DNA from: Desulfopila sp. IMCC35008
GTDB taxonomy: Bacteria > Desulfobacterota > Desulfobulbia > Desulfobulbales > Desulfocapsaceae
Direction of reading: 5' to 3'
DNA: 64,000 nucleotides
Assembly (NCBI RefSeq): GCF_010646885.2
Contig: NZ_CP050700.1
Coordinates: forward strand, 2,878,501 to 2,942,500
Below are positions 54,028 to 61,421 of the stretch, piece after piece. Made by a program: the position numbers and the translations under genes. Within the stretch, counting starts at the first letter, position 1; every line of letters begins with the position of its first letter. A model generated the notes under the pieces. It searched no databases. It was given only the letters and a program-made list of their open reading frames with translations, and was not told the DNA's origin.

Positions 54028-55056
54028 ATGGCAAAGCAAGCTAATACGATGATGATCGGTGGATTTGTGGTTATCGCGTTTTTTTTACTCGCTGCGAGCA
54101 TTGTTGTTTTGGGCTCAGGTAAGCTCTTTCAAAGAACGACTAATTTTGTCCTCTATTTCGACAATTCAATAAACGGACTTAGCGTCGGTGCACCCGTACT
54201 GTTCAAGGGAGTACGAATCGGTTCGGTCTCCAGCATTGTAATTAACGCAAATCCTCAGGATTTAACCGTGAATATTCCAGTCATTATTGAGGTTGATGCT
54301 GACAAGTTTCATGTTGTAGACAGTCTACATGTTGACGAGAATTCATATTCCCAGAGAACCTCTGAAGAAACAATAGGAAAACTCGTCGAACAAGGATTAC
54401 GGGCTGTGCTGGGCACGCAGAGCCTTATAACAGGTCAACTCATGATTGAGCTTGAGTATTACCCGGATTCTCCAGTTGACATGAAAAGAATCAAATCTCC
54501 GCACCCTGAAATTCCGACGATACCTTCAACAACTGAGAAGTTGTACAAAACACTGCAGAAAATTGATTTCATCGGTTTAGCTGAACACCTTAAAAGCACT
54601 ATGGCCGGAATAGATGAACTGGTCAATAATCCAGACATATCTGATGGTTTGAAATCTATGAGGGAAACGGCTGATGCATCTCAGCAGCTTGTCACTAAAC
54701 TTGATCAGCGAATTGATACAGTTATTGATGGATTTGAAGGTACAATACTTGATACCAGGATGTTAGTTGCCAACGTAAATCAGCAGGTCCAACCACTCTC
54801 CAATGACACAAGGTTAATACTGGAACATTTTGACCTGTTGGTTCAGGATGTAAATAAACGAGTTGGTAGTTTAGCTGACAACCTGAACGAAAGTTTAACA
54901 GGGATTCATGGTGTTGTATCTGAAGATGCCCCTGTTGTCATCCAGTTGGAAGAAACACTCGTTAATATTTCTGATATGGCGGATTCGATCAGGCAATTGG
55001 CGGATTATCTGGAACAACATCCTGAAGCTCTCATTAGAGGTAAAGGAAGCTATTGA
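54028..55056 (+). CDS. MlaD-family MCE-domain protein
   Basis: 342-residue protein anchored by one N-terminal helix (MMIGGFVVIAFFLLAASIVV) with the MCE domain at about 40-120 (FVLYFDNSINGLSVGAPVLF, KGVRIGSVSSI, GLRAVLGTQSLITGQLMIEL). A long helical C-terminal region (LKSMRETADASQQLVTKLDQ onward) resembles the extended MCE proteins that form tubes or needles across the periplasm rather than the short MlaD ring. Such proteins carry lipid between inner and outer membranes. The preceding AAGGAGG ribosome site is excellent. Confidence 0.92.
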   Translation: MAKQANTMMIGGFVVIAFFLLAASIVVLGSGKLFQRTTNFVLYFDNSINGLSVGAPVLFKGVRIGSVSSIVINANPQDLTVNIPVIIEVDADKFHVVDSLHVDENSYSQRTSEETIGKLVEQGLRAVLGTQSLITGQLMIELEYYPDSPVDMKRIKSPHPEIPTIPSTTEKLYKTLQKIDFIGLAEHLKSTMAGIDELVNNPDISDGLKSMRETADASQQLVTKLDQRIDTVIDGFEGTILDTRMLVANVNQQVQPLSNDTRLILEHFDLLVQDVNKRVGSLADNLNESLTGIHGVVSEDAPVVIQLEETLVNISDMADSIRQLADYLEQHPEALIRGKGSY

Positions 55057-55065
55057 GGAGATATT

Positions 55066-55689
55066 ATGTTGACTAAAAAATACTTTGCACTGGTATTGGC
55101 AACTCTCGTGTCTGTTGTCTTGTTTAGCGGTTGTACGATGCAAACTAAACCAACACGATTTTACACATTAACACCTGCAGTTGATTCTTCTGAATCTATT
55201 CAACTAAAAAACAGCAGCACAAATAATCTCGTAATTGGCATAGGACCTGTGAAAGTTGCTGATTACCTGACCCAGTCAAGGATCGTAACAAGGATTGATG
55301 ACAATGTTATCAAGCGAGCTGAGTTTGATCAGTGGTCAGGGTCTCTCCAAGATAATATAGCCAATGTCTTGTCGGAGAACGTGAGTGCTCTACTTGGCAC
55401 AAAAAAAATTGTACTTCATCCCTGGCGATCGTTTATTCCAATTGACTACAAGGTGACGCTGGAGATTGTTCGTTTTGATGGAAAATCGGATGATAATGTT
55501 ACACTCGTGGCAAGCTGGGTAATCTTAAGAGATAGGGATAAATCAATTGTTGATATGAACCGGATCTCAATTCAGGAGAATATCAACGTACCTGCTGGCG
55601 TTGCTGGAATCGTCAGTGCCCAGAGTAAGGCCTTAGGTCGGCTAAGTGCAGAAATATCTCAATCAATCACTCAACACTCTATGGAATAG
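55066..55689 (+). CDS. PqiC/YmbA-type ABC transport auxiliary lipoprotein
   Basis: 207-residue outer-membrane lipoprotein (lipobox LFSGC, residue 23). Family features are TRFYTLTP right after the signal, LVIGIGPVKVADYLTQSRIV, RAEFDQWSGSLQDNIANVLS and the closing KALGRLSAEISQSI. PqiC-like proteins receive the periplasmic MCE tunnel at the outer membrane. Together with the three genes before it, this completes a four-gene lipid transport system. It starts nine bases after the MCE gene, so it belongs to the same operon. Confidence 0.9.
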   Translation: MLTKKYFALVLATLVSVVLFSGCTMQTKPTRFYTLTPAVDSSESIQLKNSSTNNLVIGIGPVKVADYLTQSRIVTRIDDNVIKRAEFDQWSGSLQDNIANVLSENVSALLGTKKIVLHPWRSFIPIDYKVTLEIVRFDGKSDDNVTLVASWVILRDRDKSIVDMNRISIQENINVPAGVAGIVSAQSKALGRLSAEISQSITQHSME

Positions 55690-55803
55690 TAATGTCTCTC
55701 GTTCATTAACACTTTGTCGAGCGTAACCAGGTATGCCAAAATGTTTGTTGCCAGCCAGAAACATGATTGTCAGATGCAACAAGAAAATGAAAGGAGCGAA
55801 AAT

Positions 55804-55962
55804 ATGAAGACCGGCATGCTGGTACTGAGAGCAATACTGATCGTGGCGGTAATGTTCATTGCTGGGTGTGGAGGGAAAAATTATAAGGAAGGTTCAGAGA
55901 CAGCTGACAGTATCCAGGATGTTGAACAAGAGACCAATCCAGACAGGCTTAGGACTGGATAA
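55804..55962 (+). CDS. Small lipoprotein
   Basis: 52-residue lipoprotein: MKTGMLVLRAILIVAVMFIA then GC (residue 22), followed by a short acidic tail (GSETADSIQDVEQETNPDRL). ATG 55804 follows AAAGGAGCG; the frame opens at 55714 without a ribosome site. It may be the last member of the MCE operon (115 bases after). Family not recognised. Confidence 0.65.
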   Translation: MKTGMLVLRAILIVAVMFIAGCGGKNYKEGSETADSIQDVEQETNPDRLRTG

Positions 55963-56068
55963 CTCATAATACTTCTTTCACCCTCCACGGTGCGTTTTTA
56001 TTGTGTAATTCACATTATTGCACTGAATTAATTGTTTTTTATCAAATTACACCCAATTGACTAACGAC

Positions 56069-57151
56069 ATGAATGCAAAAGAAATAGCGGAGTTTGTTGA
56101 AGGCGTTATTGTCGGCGACCCAGCGACGACAATATCGGGAGGTGCTGATATCAAAAATGCCACTTCCGACCAGATTACTTTCTGTACAAGCATAAAATAT
56201 CTGCCTTTGTTTCAACGAACCCAAGCACCAATTGTGCTGGTGCCCAATGATTTTGATATCGATTCAGAAAAAACTCTCATCAAGACAAAGGATCCCTCCT
56301 ATGCTTTTTCGGTGATTATGGAAAATCTGAATCCAGGCCTGTTTAGACATCCAAACGGAATTCATAACAGGGCTGTGATAGCTGATAGTGCCAGGCTTGG
56401 GAAAAATGTTGCAATAGGTGCCTGTGCAATAATTGAAGAAAACGTCGTTATCGGTGATAACGCAATTATCTATGGCGGGGCATATATCGGGCACGACACC
56501 ATTATTGGTGACGATGTGCTTATTTATCCTAATGTTACCATACGTGATCGTTGTGAGATTGGTGATCGGGTGATCATTCATTCCGGCACGGTCATCGGGG
56601 CTGACGGATTCGGCTTTGTAACTGTAGATGGCAAACACCGAAAGATTCCACAATTAGGTACTGTGCTTATCGAAGAAGATGTTGAGATTGGCTCCAATGT
56701 CTCGATCGATAGAGCTCGTTTTGATAAAACTATTATAAAAAAAGGTACAATTATCGACAATCTTGTCCAAATTGCGCATAACGTAATAATAGGTGAGAAC
56801 AGCATTATCGTTGCCCAGGTGGGAATTTCTGGCAGTACTGAAATTGGCAAAAATGTTATCCTTGCAGGAAAGGTTGGTGTTGTCGGGCATATAAAAATTG
56901 GTGACAATGTTGTCGTAGGTGCAAAGGGCGGTGTTTCCAAAAATATTACCAAACCCGGGCAGTACTGGGGAGTACCTGCCAAACCACTGAAACGGGATCT
57001 CAAGGAAAAAGCTGCGTTGCAAAAGCTGCCGGAAGCGATGAAAAAATTGCGTAAGCTGGAGAAAGAGGTCACGGAAGTCAAGAAACTGCTCGCCAATTTA
57101 AATGCCCCGGAGCCTGGAAAGTATGAATCTCAGAAACTTGATAACCTGTAA
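56069..57151 (+). CDS. lpxD: UDP-3-O-(3-hydroxyacyl)glucosamine N-acyltransferase
   Basis: 361-residue cytoplasmic acyltransferase of lipid A synthesis, adding the amide-linked hydroxy-acyl chain. The N-terminal uridine-binding domain (residues 1-95: ISGGADIKNATSDQITFCTS) precedes many left-handed beta-helix hexapeptide repeats. The catalytic histidine is in IDNLVQIAHNVIIG, and the end has GQYWGVPAKPLKRDLKEKAA with a C-terminal helix. The frame opens with TTG at 56057; ATG 56069 (MNAKEIAEFVEG) is preferred. No other lpx or bam genes flank it, unlike the usual bamA-skp-lpxD-fabZ operon, so this is either a second copy or a moved gene. Confidence 0.92.
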   Translation: MNAKEIAEFVEGVIVGDPATTISGGADIKNATSDQITFCTSIKYLPLFQRTQAPIVLVPNDFDIDSEKTLIKTKDPSYAFSVIMENLNPGLFRHPNGIHNRAVIADSARLGKNVAIGACAIIEENVVIGDNAIIYGGAYIGHDTIIGDDVLIYPNVTIRDRCEIGDRVIIHSGTVIGADGFGFVTVDGKHRKIPQLGTVLIEEDVEIGSNVSIDRARFDKTIIKKGTIIDNLVQIAHNVIIGENSIIVAQVGISGSTEIGKNVILAGKVGVVGHIKIGDNVVVGAKGGVSKNITKPGQYWGVPAKPLKRDLKEKAALQKLPEAMKKLRKLEKEVTEVKKLLANLNAPEPGKYESQKLDNL

Positions 57152-57198
57152 CCTTTAAATAAGAATTATTGTAATAGGCCAATTATATAATATTATCA

Positions 57199-57241
57199 GG
57201 CGCCGTAACGCCTCTTCCTTCGGGTGGAGGAGATAGGGCGC
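57199..57241 (+). terminator. UUCG-capped hairpin after lpxD
   Basis: An inner stem 57211-57218 with 57223-57230 closes on a TTCG tetraloop; an outer stem GCGCC/GGCGC (57200-57204 with 57237-57241) surrounds it. No long T-run follows, so it could be a terminator, an mRNA stabiliser, or a small structured leader for the next gene. Confidence 0.45.
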
Positions 57242-57301
57242 ATAAATCAGTAACTATTAATTATGACCATGTATTACGTTCAGGAAAAGAGGGTTAGGAC
57301 A

Positions 57302-57829
57302 ATGATTTGTAATAGACTAATATCTGTTTGTGTTGCCATATGCCTGATGTTAGTTTCCAGCGATATTTGTTTTGCCGATGTGAGAGATATCGGTATTCGC
57401 TATGGACACACTTTCACGGGGGCGGATCTAGCTCAATACGATGCATATGTATCGTTCGATTTGCCTTGGTCGTATGATTTTGCATCAGGGTGGAAATTGG
57501 AATCAGGCTGTGAGGTTACGTTAAGTGCTCTTGATGGCGAAGGGGAAACTGCATTCAAGCCTTCAGTTTTAGGATATGCAGAATCTATCTCGCCTGACAA
57601 GAAAATTCATCTACTGGCTGGCTTAGGTGCTGGCCTGATGAGTGAGGACACTTTTGGTGAATACGATTTGGGAGGTTCTTTCTTCTTTCTTGGGACGCTT
57701 GGTTTCAGGATCAATCTAAAAGAACATATTTTATTAGGTTTTAGATACTTGCATCAATCTAATGCCGGAATTTATGATAACAACGATAGCCTCAATATGA
57801 ACCAGATCGAACTTGTTTGGGAATTTTGA
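57302..57829 (+). CDS. PagL-like lipid A 3-O-deacylase
   Basis: 175-residue outer-membrane enzyme expected to remove the 3-position acyl chain of lipid A. A signal peptide (LISVCVAICLMLVSSDICFA) is followed by a small barrel ending in the PagL active-site pattern: GFRYLHQSNAGIYDNNDSLN, with HxSN histidine and serine, and the terminal strand NQIELVWEF. Overall length fits PagL. ATG 57302 was preferred over 57263 because it starts the signal peptide after GTTAGGACA. Its place 150 bases after lpxD suggests a shared lipid A theme. Confidence 0.8.
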   Translation: MICNRLISVCVAICLMLVSSDICFADVRDIGIRYGHTFTGADLAQYDAYVSFDLPWSYDFASGWKLESGCEVTLSALDGEGETAFKPSVLGYAESISPDKKIHLLAGLGAGLMSEDTFGEYDLGGSFFFLGTLGFRINLKEHILLGFRYLHQSNAGIYDNNDSLNMNQIELVWEF

Positions 57830-57909
57830 AAGAGCTTTTTTATAGAGTGAAATTATTATCTGAAGCGATCTTTTATGCTTGGAAGTGACTTGTTGATGAT
57901 GCCGAGTCT

Positions 57910-58452
57910 TCATTCCTCCTTTCCGGAAGAATCTGACATCTCCTTTCCTCTTGGCAGCTCTCGCGTTTTCTTCTGTCTCCGTATGGCCTTTATGAGCAAC
58001 TCCAGCAGTGGAATGAGTTCCGCTATAGTGCCTCTATTGTTCCCGCCAAATGAGCTGAATCTAGATCGTATTCGCGATACATCGTCGGTTATTTTAGAAA
58101 ACTCCTTTTTGACCGTGTCGACATCGGCACTTATCTCTACAAGAATCATATCTCGAATTTCTTGCGCCATTTTCTCTTCCTCGCCTGTCTGCCCTGATAT
58201 GAAAGCAATCCGCAGGATAAGCGCACCCAAGGCCATATCTATAACCGCAACAGTCAGGGCTGCAAGTGCCGGGCTCCAGAGTGTTACCAGTATCTGGTAG
58301 CTGGCATAATTCAACATCCCTAAGCCGAGAAGTACAAAAAACAAGGCTACTGCTATGTAAATGGCTTGCCCAGCGGTACGCCGAGCCTGGATACGGGCCA
58401 GCGTCACCTCGGTTTTCGCTAACAGCTTGAGTTTCAAAACCGTATCGTTCAT
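57910..58452 (-). CDS. Holin-superfamily-III-like membrane protein (phage holin family)
   Basis: 180-residue protein with two adjacent hydrophobic helices (AIYIAVALFFVLLGLGMLNY; LAALTVAVIDMALGALILRI) between a basic N-terminus and a long charged C-terminal tail. This is the layout of the family annotated as phage holin / Actinobacterial Holin-X, common in Proteobacteria beside small YqjD-like membrane proteins and not linked to prophages. The tail (EISADVDTVKKEFSKITDDV) is probably helical. GAGGAGAAC precedes ATG. The small broken frame immediately upstream (58463-58620) was probably its partner gene. Confidence 0.65.
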   Translation of the reverse strand: MNDTVLKLKLLAKTEVTLARIQARRTAGQAIYIAVALFFVLLGLGMLNYASYQILVTLWSPALAALTVAVIDMALGALILRIAFISGQTGEEEKMAQEIRDMILVEISADVDTVKKEFSKITDDVSRIRSRFSSFGGNNRGTIAELIPLLELLIKAIRRQKKTRELPRGKEMSDSSGKEE

Positions 58453-58462
58453 GGCGTTCTCC

Positions 58463-58620
58463 TCATTTGGAGAGCAGGCGGCCGATCAGCACACCAAGGG
58501 TGAAAACGATCAGCACCGTCAGAGGACTCATTGCATCCAGTTCCTGCTCCATCGCCTCAACCAGCTCTTCAAGCCTGGAAACGACATCATGTTCACTTCC
58601 ACCTCCATCCGTTATAGAGG
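58463..58620 (-). pseudogene. Small C-terminally anchored membrane protein lacking its start
   Basis: On the minus strand a frame reads EHDVVSRLEELVEAMEQELD and AMSPLTVLIVFTLGVLIGRL, ending LSK and stop, 10 bases before the holin-like gene. This is the design of small YqjD/ElaB-like membrane proteins: a helical head and a C-terminal anchor. Upstream of the head there is no start codon in frame; instead the sequence becomes the broken AI-2E transporter. A deletion seems to have fused the two. A shortened product from the internal ATG would be only 29 residues. Confidence 0.55.
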
Positions 58621-59245
58621 AGTACAGGCCTGCACTCCTGTCAACAGGCTGACAAATGCCTTCAGCACCATATAATTATTAGTACTTTGGATTATCTCTA
58701 TGATAAGATTAACCGTTTTTTCATGGGCACCGTTTGGCAAGGCGGCTGTTTTTTTCGGCATTTCAACAGCATCAAAAAGAATGAACATTACCGTCAACAT
58801 GATCAGTAAAGTATTTTTCAGGATGTCTGTTATCTGGAGAAAGGTATTGTTGGCATATTTGAGAACAACGCCGGGATTGATGGCATGCAACACTCCTGCA
58901 TCCCTGATGTCGATGCCTTTTACCAACAGGAATTGGATAAGACTGTCTTTCATGTCAGACAATCGCTGCTGGTACTCCGGTAGCGACTCATTGAATTGAC
59001 TGATACTGGCACCGATCATCATCGAGGTCAGGACAACCAGAGTAACTGCAGCCAGCAATACCAGCCCAATAGCAACCAAAGAGGGAACATTCCTGTCGAT
59101 CATCCATTTTACAGGAGTAATAGCGATGATGGCGAAAAACAGGGAAAGCAGGAAAGGAACAACAATAGCCGATGCTGCCTGACATGCAGCCAGCAGAAAA
59201 AGATACGTATGGCCTTAAACGATCATTCGCGGTTCCAGGAGACAT
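58612..59245 (-). pseudogene. AI-2E family transporter, broken at both ends
   Basis: The readable part (MIDRNVPSLVAIGLVLLAAV onward) is the N-terminal half of a YhhQ/TqsA-type AI-2E exporter family protein: ASAIVVPFLLSLFFAIIAIT and PVKWMIDRNVPS upstream, DILKNTLLIMLTVMFILFDA in the middle. It ends abruptly at FVSLLTGVQACTPL, where the family continues with four more helices. At the 5' end a frameshift near 59210 separates NDRLRPYVSFSAG from LFLLAACQAASAIVVPFLL. Hence one frameshift and one deletion. The 3' deletion joins it to the small membrane protein frame. Confidence 0.8.
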
Positions 59246-60043
59246 TATAGTCAATCATGACGGATGTTCCGATCGGTGCCTACCAAAGCATCAACGATTG
59301 CTTTCACCGTTCGATTTCCACCGACGACAACATACTTCACGAATCGTGGTCTTCTTTTCCTGATGTGCTTTCTCATTTTAAGATAACACAACAAAGACCA
59401 TAATATCGAGTAGTTGTTTAAAACTAACAGGTCCAGTATAAAATGCAAGGATTGCGGTTGGAAAATCGTTGCAACCTGTTATGCTGCCGCCAGAATTCTA
59501 ACTTAATATTGTATTGTCATCGGCATTCTCAATGGCATAAAGCCGCAGGTTCATCCTTGTCCTCCTTCTCAGAAGACGGTTTTCCAAGGAACTCATGACT
59601 CATCCACTTCGAAGTAGATGGGTTCGTTATTCGGCTAAAGCCGACTTAAGCCAAGTTAGTTTGCTTCGCAAAGTAGGTTTTGATGAACTTCATGGTCTTC
59701 GACCATTTTGTTTAAGTTAACTTCGCCTAAAGGCGAGGGGTTTCAACCATCCCCGAAGAGGACACTGATCCTATAGGAATACTCAGTGGGGTGAATCTTT
59801 ATCAGTATATGGGAAGTAACCCAGTTAATTCCACCGTCATTTTTCTACCCCTTCCCCGCCTGCGATCACGGAATCTCACCCAGCACCTTCACCTCCCTAA
59901 ATAAGCGCGCCGAACAAAGCGCCTCCCCTGCTGCCTGCCGCCTTAATAACACGGTGTGACAGGTTGCATTTGGCGCTGTACAATACATCATGTCCGGGAT
60001 CTGTCAGTAACATCTCCGGGCGCTCATCGGCTGCCTTTGCTTG
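59246..60043. other. Long non-coding region with a hairpin array
   Basis: About 800 bases without protein-like frames. The centre (59601-59754) is a run of small perfect hairpins (listed separately). The part from 59800 to 60040 is C-rich and shows no gene. Confidence 0.4.
59601..59754. repeat. Array of short hairpins, IS200/IS605-end-like
   Basis: Six small inverted repeats in 154 bases: a 20-base imperfect palindrome at 59601-59620; TCGGCT-AA-AGCCGA at 59631-59644; TTTGC-TTC-GCAAA at 59660-59672; ATGGTC-TTC-GACCAT at 59692-59706; TCGCCT-AA-AGGCGA at 59723-59736; GGGG-N10-CCCC at 59737-59754, including GGGGTTTCAACC. Subterminal hairpins with short loops and a GGGGTTTCAA-like tail recall the right end and guide-RNA region of IS200/IS605 TnpB elements, or a non-autonomous derivative. 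No tnpA or tnpB gene is present, so the label is tentative. Confidence 0.45.
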
Positions 60044-60982
60044 TTACTTGAGCTTCACCTTCAACCCCTGGCCTGCAAGAGAGAGCCTGAGACCTTTTTG
60101 CGTGGTTTTCAATTTCATCACCACATGGTTGCCATTTTTCAAGGCCAGAACCGAACCTCCGCCAACAAGGGCAGCCCCAGCCTCTCCGGCGACGAATATA
60201 CCTTCCATATCTTTTGCCTCGACTAGATTGTATACTTCCCCGATAGCTTCAACACTTGTAACTCCCACATCAACCAGGGACAAACCTTGTATGGAAAAAT
60301 CATGTAGAGAGCCATCATACATAGTAAGGGTACCTTTTCCCCATGACATACCAATACCCACTGCTACAGCCTTGGTATTTATCTTAACGGTTCCTGACAC
60401 TTTGGGAGCAGCTATTACGGAAACCGCATAGGACTCGGTGTAAAGTGCTTCGATTTTCTGTCCTTCCTGAAGGTCGGCAAGATTTATACTGTCGCTTACC
60501 TTCAAGGCGAGGACATGATCTGTTCCTTCAAGAATCACAACACCGTGCTCCTTGTCGATACTGACAATCTCGGCAGCCACATACCTGGCTCCAGTTATCT
60601 TCATTCCTGGCTTTTCCCCGGATTTCGCAACTTGAATAGTGAGAACAGAAGCCTTCTCTTTCAGTCCGCTTCCCTTAGGCTCCAAGGCGAAGGCAAACCC
60701 CGAGTAATACTCCATGATCACCATGTCTCCACGCTTGATCTGGTCAAAATTCATTACCTCATGCCCGGCAATGAACTCATAGCTCTCGCCCGCCTCATTT
60801 TTCAAAGTAATGACTCTGGTATCCTTATCGATACCGACAACAACATCAACAGCTACTGCCGTATCGGCGATTTCTCCTTCAGCTTGTTTTGCAGCAAACG
60901 AAAGACTGGCGAACGGCACCGCAAGAGTGAAAACAATTAAAGTCTTTAACAGAATTTGCTTTAACTTTCTTTTTCCCATCAT
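60044..60982 (-). CDS. Exported protein with a DUF1134-like C-terminal domain
   Basis: 312-residue exported protein; the signal peptide ILLKTLIVFTLAVPFASLSF ends with AAK. Two beta-rich repeats follow (VVGIDKDTRVITLKNEAGES and IVSIDKEHGVVILEGTDHVL are similar to each other, suggesting a duplicated OB-like or barrel-like fold). The last 110 residues (AVGIGMSWGKGTLTMYDGSL, VEAIGEVYNLVEAKDMEGIF, AGEAGAALVGGGSVLALKNG) resemble the DUF1134/EipA type of periplasmic envelope proteins, a weak by-eye match. ATG 60982 follows AAGGAG; a second ATG is next to it, and the frame opens at 61030. Function unknown. Confidence 0.7.
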   Translation of the reverse strand: MMGKRKLKQILLKTLIVFTLAVPFASLSFAAKQAEGEIADTAVAVDVVVGIDKDTRVITLKNEAGESYEFIAGHEVMNFDQIKRGDMVIMEYYSGFAFALEPKGSGLKEKASVLTIQVAKSGEKPGMKITGARYVAAEIVSIDKEHGVVILEGTDHVLALKVSDSINLADLQEGQKIEALYTESYAVSVIAAPKVSGTVKINTKAVAVGIGMSWGKGTLTMYDGSLHDFSIQGLSLVDVGVTSVEAIGEVYNLVEAKDMEGIFVAGEAGAALVGGGSVLALKNGNHVVMKLKTTQKGLRLSLAGQGLKVKLK

Positions 60983-61030
60983 TTTGAATCTCCTTATTTT
61001 TGTCAAGTGGAATGCTGCTGAAAAAAACAT

Positions 61031-61381
61031 GTATTTCTAGAAACTTCTATGACGTCGCTGCACTCCGAACAGCGCTTCATGGCAAGCCCTGCCGCGTACC
61101 TTTCTTCACTGCCGACGACAATGACGATCATTATGCAGTCTGCGACATCCTTGTGAAAGGATCTGCTGTTAGAACACCGCTGACTGTCAAACAACGTTAT
61201 AGAGGTATTTGATTTCCGGGATACTCGCCGAGAATGAATCCTGTATAGGTGAGTCCCTCATTACTCTTGTGTCCCAACCTTTCTCTTGATGTTGACTGAC
61301 TATGCCACTGCACTCTTTTGGGCCCGAGGGAACTGACGGCACGTCGGCTTTGGTTGGTATAGTTAGGATTTATTTTTTATG
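61031..61381. other. Gap between two minus-strand genes
   Basis: 350 bases with a weakly protein-like plus-strand frame (61000-61212) that I do not accept as a gene. It should contain the promoter of the DUF1134-like gene. Confidence 0.3.
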
Positions 61382-61400
61382 AGGCTGCCGGTGGCAGCCT
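61382..61400 (-). terminator. Short perfect hairpin after the L,D-transpeptidase-like gene
   Basis: AGGCTGCC (61382-61389) pairs with GGCAGCCT (61393-61400) across a three-base loop, 21 bases after the stop codon at 61422. On the minus strand it is followed by A-rich rather than T-rich sequence, so termination is possible but not typical. Confidence 0.4.
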
Positions 61401-61421
61401 TATAGTGTTTATGTGATGCGT

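Noticed and set aside
57910..58452. Prophage lysis gene
   Set aside because: The holin-like family is common outside prophages and no other phage gene is nearby.
59601..59754. CRISPR array
   Set aside because: The hairpins differ from each other and have irregular spacing; there is no conserved repeat with unique spacers.
61000..61212. 70-codon plus-strand ORF
   Set aside because: No ribosome site, no recognised family, and it overlaps the start of a well-supported minus-strand gene.
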